From: CAVYGB01 sp046734815
GTDB taxonomy: Bacteria > Myxococcota_A > Polyangia > Fen-1088
DNA: 17,060 nucleotides
Direction: 5' to 3'
NCBI GenBank assembly: GCA_046734815.1
Contig: JBKPRZ010000373.1
Location: 1-17,060, forward strand
In this document: positions 13,982 to 17,060 of the stretch, piece after piece
How the letters are laid out: every line of letters starts with the position of its first letter
Position numbering within the stretch: position 1 is the first letter of the stretch
Position numbers and translations under genes: made by a program
Notes under the pieces: model-generated
Databases searched by the model: none
The model's input: only the letters and a program-made list of their open reading frames with translations
What the model was told of the DNA's origin: nothing

Positions 13982-14377
13982 ATGAACGACGATCTTCCCT
14001 CTCCTTACGATTCCCTGGGCGGACGCGAGCTGGTCCTGCGGGTGGCCGCCCGCTTCTACGAGGTCATGGAGCGCGACGAGCCCGCCCTGGCGGCGGTCCA
14101 CCGCCAGGCGCCGGGCGGGGGCATCGATCCCGAGGTCAAGGCGCGCTTCGGTCTGTTCCTGGTGGGCTGGCTGGGCGGCCCGCAGGAATACATGGAACGG
14201 CATGGGCACCCGCGCCTGCGCATGCGCCACGCCCGCGTCGCCATCAGCCCCGAGCTGCGCGACGCCTGGATCCGCTCCATGACCCGCGCCCTGGACGACT
14301 GCGGCGTCGCCGGCCCGGTCCGCGCCTTCCTGGATCAGCGCTTCGCCGAGGTGGCCGACTTCCTCCGCAACGTCTGA
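13982..14377 (+). CDS. Group II truncated haemoglobin (trHbO-like)
   Basis: A 131-aa protein from ATG 13982; ATG 13955 is a possible earlier start but the extra residues do not fit the family. It follows the trHbO pattern: SPYDSLGGRELVLRVAARFYEVM, then FLVGWLGGPQEYMERHGHPRLRMRHARVAI, then RDAWIRSMTRAL. Distal Tyr B10 is Tyr26, the proximal haem ligand is His83 in RMRH, and the group II Trp G8 is Trp96. At the CD1 position, Tyr in M. tuberculosis trHbO, this protein appears to have His40. Such proteins bind O2 and NO and are tied to oxidative or nitrosative chemistry. It diverges from the GH97 gene and converges with the membrane protein gene; no functional link to either is evident. Confidence 0.93.
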   Translation: MNDDLPSPYDSLGGRELVLRVAARFYEVMERDEPALAAVHRQAPGGGIDPEVKARFGLFLVGWLGGPQEYMERHGHPRLRMRHARVAISPELRDAWIRSMTRALDDCGVAGPVRAFLDQRFAEVADFLRNV

Positions 14378-14416
14378 ACCTGAAGCGGGACTTCGAAGCG
14401 TCTCGCGGCGACGTCG

Positions 14417-15148
14417 CTACGAACCGAGCTGCGGCAGCGCCATCGCGGCGGCGCCGCCGGCGGGCAGCAGCGGACGCGTCTGGTAGCAGAGAAAGAGTCC
14501 CTCGGGACCCGCCACCGCCGCCCAGCCCAGCGCCGGCTGGCGGCCCAGCCGCGGGGCGCTGGTGTCGATCTCGCGCTGGAAGCGGCCGATCACCTCCACC
14601 TTGTCGCCGACGGCGATGCGCGATTCGGCGTACCAGCCCCAGCTGGCCAGCCGGCCGTTCCAGCGCTGCGGCCGGTGGTCGACCAGCGACAGCGCGCGCC
14701 GGTCGGCGGCGTCGCGCGCGTGCACGCGCACGGTGCTGCCGTCGTCCAGGCGAACGAGGAAGTCGTAGACGGTCAGGCCGCGGCCCGCGCCGCCGCCGCC
14801 CAGCTCGCCACACTCGTGCCGGCACAGGACGCTGGGGACGCCCGAGTACTCCGCCCGCACCACCGTCAGCGCCTCCACCTGCCCGCTCACGCGGCCGAGG
14901 ACGCCCGGCTGCAGGCGGACCATCGACGAGCTCGCCGGCAGCGACCGGAACCGCCGCGAGACCAGCAGCGCGGCCACGTTCGGCCACAGCACGGTGCGGG
15001 CGTAGGCCATCAGGCACCGGGTCAGCCGGACCACCGTGGAGACCGAGACCGCCGCCATCACCACCGTCGAGACGCCGCTGATGACGATGAACACGACCTC
15101 CGTCGCCAGGAAGGAGTCTGCAGGCGGCACACCCCAAGTGTGCGCCAT
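14417..15148 (-). CDS. Membrane protein with possible GIDE-like (MULAN-type) domain
   Basis: A 243-aa protein from ATG 15148; GTG 15175 would add nine residues and neither has a Shine-Dalgarno. Residues about 13-40 form a TM helix (FLATEVVFIVISGVSTVVMAAVSVS), with a second, weaker hydrophobic stretch near LMAYARTVLWPNVAALLV. From about 85 a soluble beta-rich domain follows: GRVSGQVEAL, SGVPSVLCRHECGE, VYDFLVRLDDGSTVRVHARDA and WYAESRIAVGDKVEVIGRFQREID. This order (G.V, spl.g.p...., FlvdDgtG.v.V, ...i..Gd.v.v.G.) resembles the GIDE/E3-ligase-like domain found in mitochondrial MULAN and in bacterial membrane proteins. No RING motif is present, so no ligase function should be assumed. The Cys-x3-Cys in LCRHECGE is a feature to note. 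Family placement is tentative. Confidence 0.8.
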   Translation of the reverse strand: MAHTWGVPPADSFLATEVVFIVISGVSTVVMAAVSVSTVVRLTRCLMAYARTVLWPNVAALLVSRRFRSLPASSSMVRLQPGVLGRVSGQVEALTVVRAEYSGVPSVLCRHECGELGGGGAGRGLTVYDFLVRLDDGSTVRVHARDAADRRALSLVDHRPQRWNGRLASWGWYAESRIAVGDKVEVIGRFQREIDTSAPRLGRQPALGWAAVAGPEGLFLCYQTRPLLPAGGAAAMALPQLGS

Positions 15149-15406
15149 GTCGGCGGCGTTTTCGAGCCTCGTCACCAGGACGTCTCAGCGACCCGCGGCA
15201 CTCCGGACCGGCGCGGGGGGCGGTGTCCTTAAGGCTCGTCTGCGGGCCGCTAGGAAGAAATCCGTGTCGTCCCTACGGCAAATGGAGTGGGCTCTCCAGG
15301 CATCGGCTCATGTCGCGAAAAACGGGCCCGTTGCACGCTCATCACCGGCGGTCCCTGGTGGATCAGCTGGATACGAGCACAGCTCGCGTCCTGCCCGCTC
15401 CCCGCG
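15149..15406. other. 258-bp gene-free stretch
   Basis: No ORF here has convincing start, codon bias and similarity. It should contain the promoter of the membrane protein gene and the 3' end of the pseudo-receiver transcript, both minus strand. Visible elements are a CCTTAAGG palindrome near 15229, a small GAGC-tgt-GCTC hairpin near 15375-15385, and AACGGGCCCGTT followed by T's (minus strand) at 15321-15332. I see no tRNA, small RNA or riboswitch pattern. Confidence 0.6.
15321..15332 (-). terminator. Weak terminator-like AACGGGCCCGTT followed by T-run on minus strand
   Basis: The 12-bp palindrome is followed on the minus strand by TTT, making a run of five T. It is about 75 nt past the pseudo-receiver stop. 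As RNA only a 4-bp stem with a GGCC loop can form, so strength is doubtful, but it is one of the few hairpins in the window with a U-run. Confidence 0.3.
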
Positions 15407-15862
15407 TCAGCTGCCAGGGGCCGCCGTTTCGATCGCCGCCGGGGCGGGGGCCAGCGCGCCCACCAGCTCCTGCGCGAACAGGTGCACGTCGATCGGCTTG
15501 GCGATGAGCGCGTCGCAGCCGGCGGCCAGATAGCGGCGCCGCTCGCTGCGGCCGCCCGCGCCGCCCAGCGCGACCAGGCGCATCGGCGGGAAGGCGCGCG
15601 CCTTCAGCGCGCACAGCTCGGCCAGGCAGCTGCCCTCGGACAGCCGCGTGGCGAACATGAACAGGTGGGGTTGCAACGCGGGGACCAGGTCCACCACCTG
15701 GGCAAAACGACGGGCCAGACGGACGTGCGCGCCGGCCTGACCCAGACTGACGAACACGCGACCGGCCTGCTCGATGTCGGAGTCCAGGACGATGGCCCGG
15801 CGCCCCCGGAGGTAGGCCCGCGCCTCCTCGAAGCTGACCCAGCGAAGCGGACGAACGGACAT
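15407..15862 (-). CDS. Pseudo-receiver: response-regulator-like domain lacking the phosphoacceptor Asp
   Basis: A 151-aa protein from ATG 15862, chosen because GGGGAGG lies about 9 nt upstream. Residues about 22-137 follow a CheY-like order: AIVLDSDIEQAGRV (acidic Asp27/Asp29 at beta1), then LQPHLFMFATRLSEGS where beta3 and the phosphoacceptor should be, then MRLVALGGAGG (beta4, Thr/Ser replaced), then AAGCDALIAKPIDVHLFAQEL with the conserved Lys122-Pro. The beta3 segment has Phe/Met/Phe/Ala instead of Asp, so classical His-to-Asp phosphorylation is not expected. Such pseudo-receivers usually act as protein-interaction modules. There is no output domain and no kinase nearby. A short N-terminal extension (MSVRPLRWVSFEEARAYL) precedes the fold. 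The Ala/Pro-rich tail looks unstructured. Confidence 0.8.
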   Translation of the reverse strand: MSVRPLRWVSFEEARAYLRGRRAIVLDSDIEQAGRVFVSLGQAGAHVRLARRFAQVVDLVPALQPHLFMFATRLSEGSCLAELCALKARAFPPMRLVALGGAGGRSERRRYLAAGCDALIAKPIDVHLFAQELVGALAPAPAAIETAAPGS

Positions 15863-16046
15863 GCAGAAGCGCCTCCCCAGAAGCGTCCGCCCGACCCCCA
15901 CCGCTGCGCCGGTGCAAGATCAGCGCCCGCGCGATCGCTCATGCTTCTGCGGCCGCGCGCGGCGCCGCTGGTGCGCCGCCGCCAGCACCTGAGGCGCGCG
16001 CGCCAGAGGGCAGATGTGCTCCCCGGTCGGCAACCCGGACCGGCGC
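15863..16046. other. 184-bp gene-free stretch between RCC1-repeat gene and pseudo-receiver gene
   Basis: Both flanking genes are on the minus strand. It holds the pseudo-receiver leader with its Shine-Dalgarno, and a hairpin right after the RCC1 stop. The 8-mer GCAGAAGC (15863-15870) recurs inverted at 15943-15950. No clear -35/-10 pair is seen, and open frames here read through from neighbouring shadows. Confidence 0.5.
16023..16043 (-). terminator. Hairpin 3 nt after the RCC1-repeat gene stop
   Basis: CCGGTC and GACCGG form a perfect 6-bp stem with a 9-nt loop, beginning 3 nt past the stop at 16047-16049 on the minus strand. There is no U-tract, as with the other post-stop hairpins in this window. 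Confidence 0.4.
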
Positions 16047-17060
16047 TCAGGGCGTGAAGAACCGGGTGGTGGGCGGCTCGATGGTGATGTGGATGTTGGC
16101 CTCGTCGCCCCAGCAGGCCATGGTGTCGTCCATCTGCAGGCCGCAATAGGTGGCCAGCTTCGAGCGGATGCCCTTGAGGCGCAGGCCGGGCGGCTGCGGG
16201 TGATAGCGGTCGGGGCTGTCGTTGTATTTCTTGTTTCCCCAGCACACCGGCTCGCCGCCGAGGCGCAGGGCGCAGGTGTTGTAGGTGGCCACGGCGACGT
16301 CCTTCACCTTGCCCAGGTCGGGAGGCACGTCGGTCGTGCCCTCGATGTTGTCGCCCCAGCAGGTCAAGGTGTCGTCCAATGTGACGGCGCAGGCGTGGCT
16401 GGTGCCCTTGGTGAGGTCGTCCATGTCGGCGCGCAGGTTGCCGTGATAGATGGCCGCCACCAGCTTGGCCTTCAGCCCGGGTGGCGGCGGCGGCGCCTTG
16501 ATGCCCCAGCACTGGACCGAATCGTCCAGCAACACGGCGCAGTTGAAGAAGGCCGCCACCGCCAGGGACTTTGCCTTCATGCCGGCCGGCGCGCTGACCT
16601 GCGGCCCCTTGCCGCTGCCCCAGCAGCGCACGCTCTGGTCCTTGTTGATCGCGCAGCCGTGGTCGTAGCCGATGCCGAAGTGGATCGGATCGAGGCCGGT
16701 GGCGGGCGGGTAGAAGGTGGCCTTGTGGCTCCAGCAGGACAGTCGCTTCGGGCTGTCGGGCGGCAACAGCGCACAGCAGCCGTTGTGCGCGCAGAAGATC
16801 TGCGAGACCGGGCCGGCGGCGGCGTCGGCGGGCGGGCGGTTGCGCGGGTCGGGCGTGCCGAAGCACTTGACCTTCTTCGACTCGAGGATGTGGCAGGCGT
16901 GGTAGTAGCCGAGGCCGATCCCGCTGGAGACCAGCAGCTGGGTCAGCCCGTCGGTGATCGGCGTGCCCTCGCCAGCGGCGGGCGGACCGGACGGCGGCGC
17001 CGGCGGGGCGCCGGGATCGGGCGCGCCGGGCATCGCGACCGGCGGCGGTGCGGGCGGAGG
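16047..17060 (-). CDS. RCC1-like repeat protein, probably secreted or lipoprotein (5' end outside window)
   Basis: The frame is open to the right edge. The ATG at 17033 has no Shine-Dalgarno, and Pro/Ala/Gly-rich coding sequence continues above it, so the true start lies outside. After a Pro-rich linker (about 22 residues within the window's ATG frame plus more beyond) come repeated blades of the form (H/N)xCA(I/V/L)xxDxxxxCWG: HACHILESKKVKCFG, GCAINKDQSVRCWG, NCAVLLDDSVQCWG, ACAVTLDDTLTCWG, TCALRLGGEPVCWG and YCGLQMDDTMACWG. This is the Cys-containing bacterial RCC1/BNR-like beta-propeller pattern; the paired Cys probably form one disulfide per blade, consistent with export. About six to seven blades make a full propeller. 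Such proteins are abundant in myxobacteria as surface proteins of unknown function; a nucleotide-exchange role like eukaryotic RCC1 should not be assumed. Confidence 0.88.
   Translation of the reverse strand, partial: PPPAPPPVAMPGAPDPGAPPAPPSGPPAAGEGTPITDGLTQLLVSSGIGLGYYHACHILESKKVKCFGTPDPRNRPPADAAAGPVSQIFCAHNGCCALLPPDSPKRLSCWSHKATFYPPATGLDPIHFGIGYDHGCAINKDQSVRCWGSGKGPQVSAPAGMKAKSLAVAAFFNCAVLLDDSVQCWGIKAPPPPPGLKAKLVAAIYHGNLRADMDDLTKGTSHACAVTLDDTLTCWGDNIEGTTDVPPDLGKVKDVAVATYNTCALRLGGEPVCWGNKKYNDSPDRYHPQPPGLRLKGIRSKLATYCGLQMDDTMACWGDEANIHITIEPPTTRFFTP

Noticed and set aside
14408..14417. GCGACGTCGC palindrome between the globin and membrane protein genes
   Set aside because: A 10-bp GC palindrome with no loop is expected by chance in this composition, and it has no supporting context.
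15287..16057. 256-codon plus-strand frame
   Set aside because: It covers the pseudo-receiver gene in antisense and has no recognisable domain or start signal.
15604..16866. 420-codon minus-strand frame overlapping the RCC1 and pseudo-receiver genes
   Set aside because: It shares the strand but is in another frame. Both overlapped genes have clear motifs in their own frames, and this product is Arg/Ala/Gly-rich with no domain.

Overview
The window is GC-rich (roughly 70% by eye), densely coded DNA from a single chromosome. It most resembles a Myxococcota (Polyangia-like) or similar deltaproteobacterial genome. That view rests on the strong G/C bias at third codon positions, the frequent GTG starts, a lipoprotein with a long Pro/Asp/Gly-rich linker, a Pro-rich RCC1-repeat protein, and a PAS-less hybrid histidine kinase. 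No single marker proves the taxon. I see no insertion sequence, integrase, tRNA, rRNA, CRISPR array or phage module.

Layout. 1-1097 (-): an Ada-type/AraC/AlkA DNA alkylation-repair fusion, cut off by the left edge. 1190-5964 (-): a hybrid histidine kinase followed by a 945-residue secreted/membrane TPR-like protein whose C-terminus is a run of short Ser/Gln/Pro repeats. 6086-7687: a YceI-like protein (-) diverging from a LysR-type regulator (+), with an AT-rich palindrome between them. 7696-9538 (-): an unrecognised 124-aa protein, a LOG-family (PGGxGT) nucleotide-monophosphate hydrolase and peptide deformylase. 9612-10541 (+): a lipoprotein. 10542-13871 (-): a MATE exporter and a GH97 glycosidase. 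13982-14377 (+): a group II truncated haemoglobin. 14417-15148 (-): a membrane protein that may carry a GIDE-like domain. 15407-15862 (-): a response-regulator-like domain without a phosphoacceptor Asp. 16047-17060 (-): an RCC1-repeat protein whose N-terminus lies beyond the right edge.

How the genes work together. Most are independent housekeeping or accessory units. Plausible transcriptional links are def with the LOG gene (24 bp apart), the kinase with the TPR protein (41 bp apart but split by a perfect inverted repeat), and the GH97 gene with the MATE gene (90 bp apart, with a possible promoter between). The LysR/yceI pair is a classic divergent regulator-target arrangement.

I did not find a convincing new multi-gene system. 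The best leads are the kinase/repeat-protein pair, the C-terminal repeat itself, the pseudo-receiver protein, the LysR/yceI operator, three genes that look leaderless, and GC-rich hairpins without U-tracts just after several stop codons.
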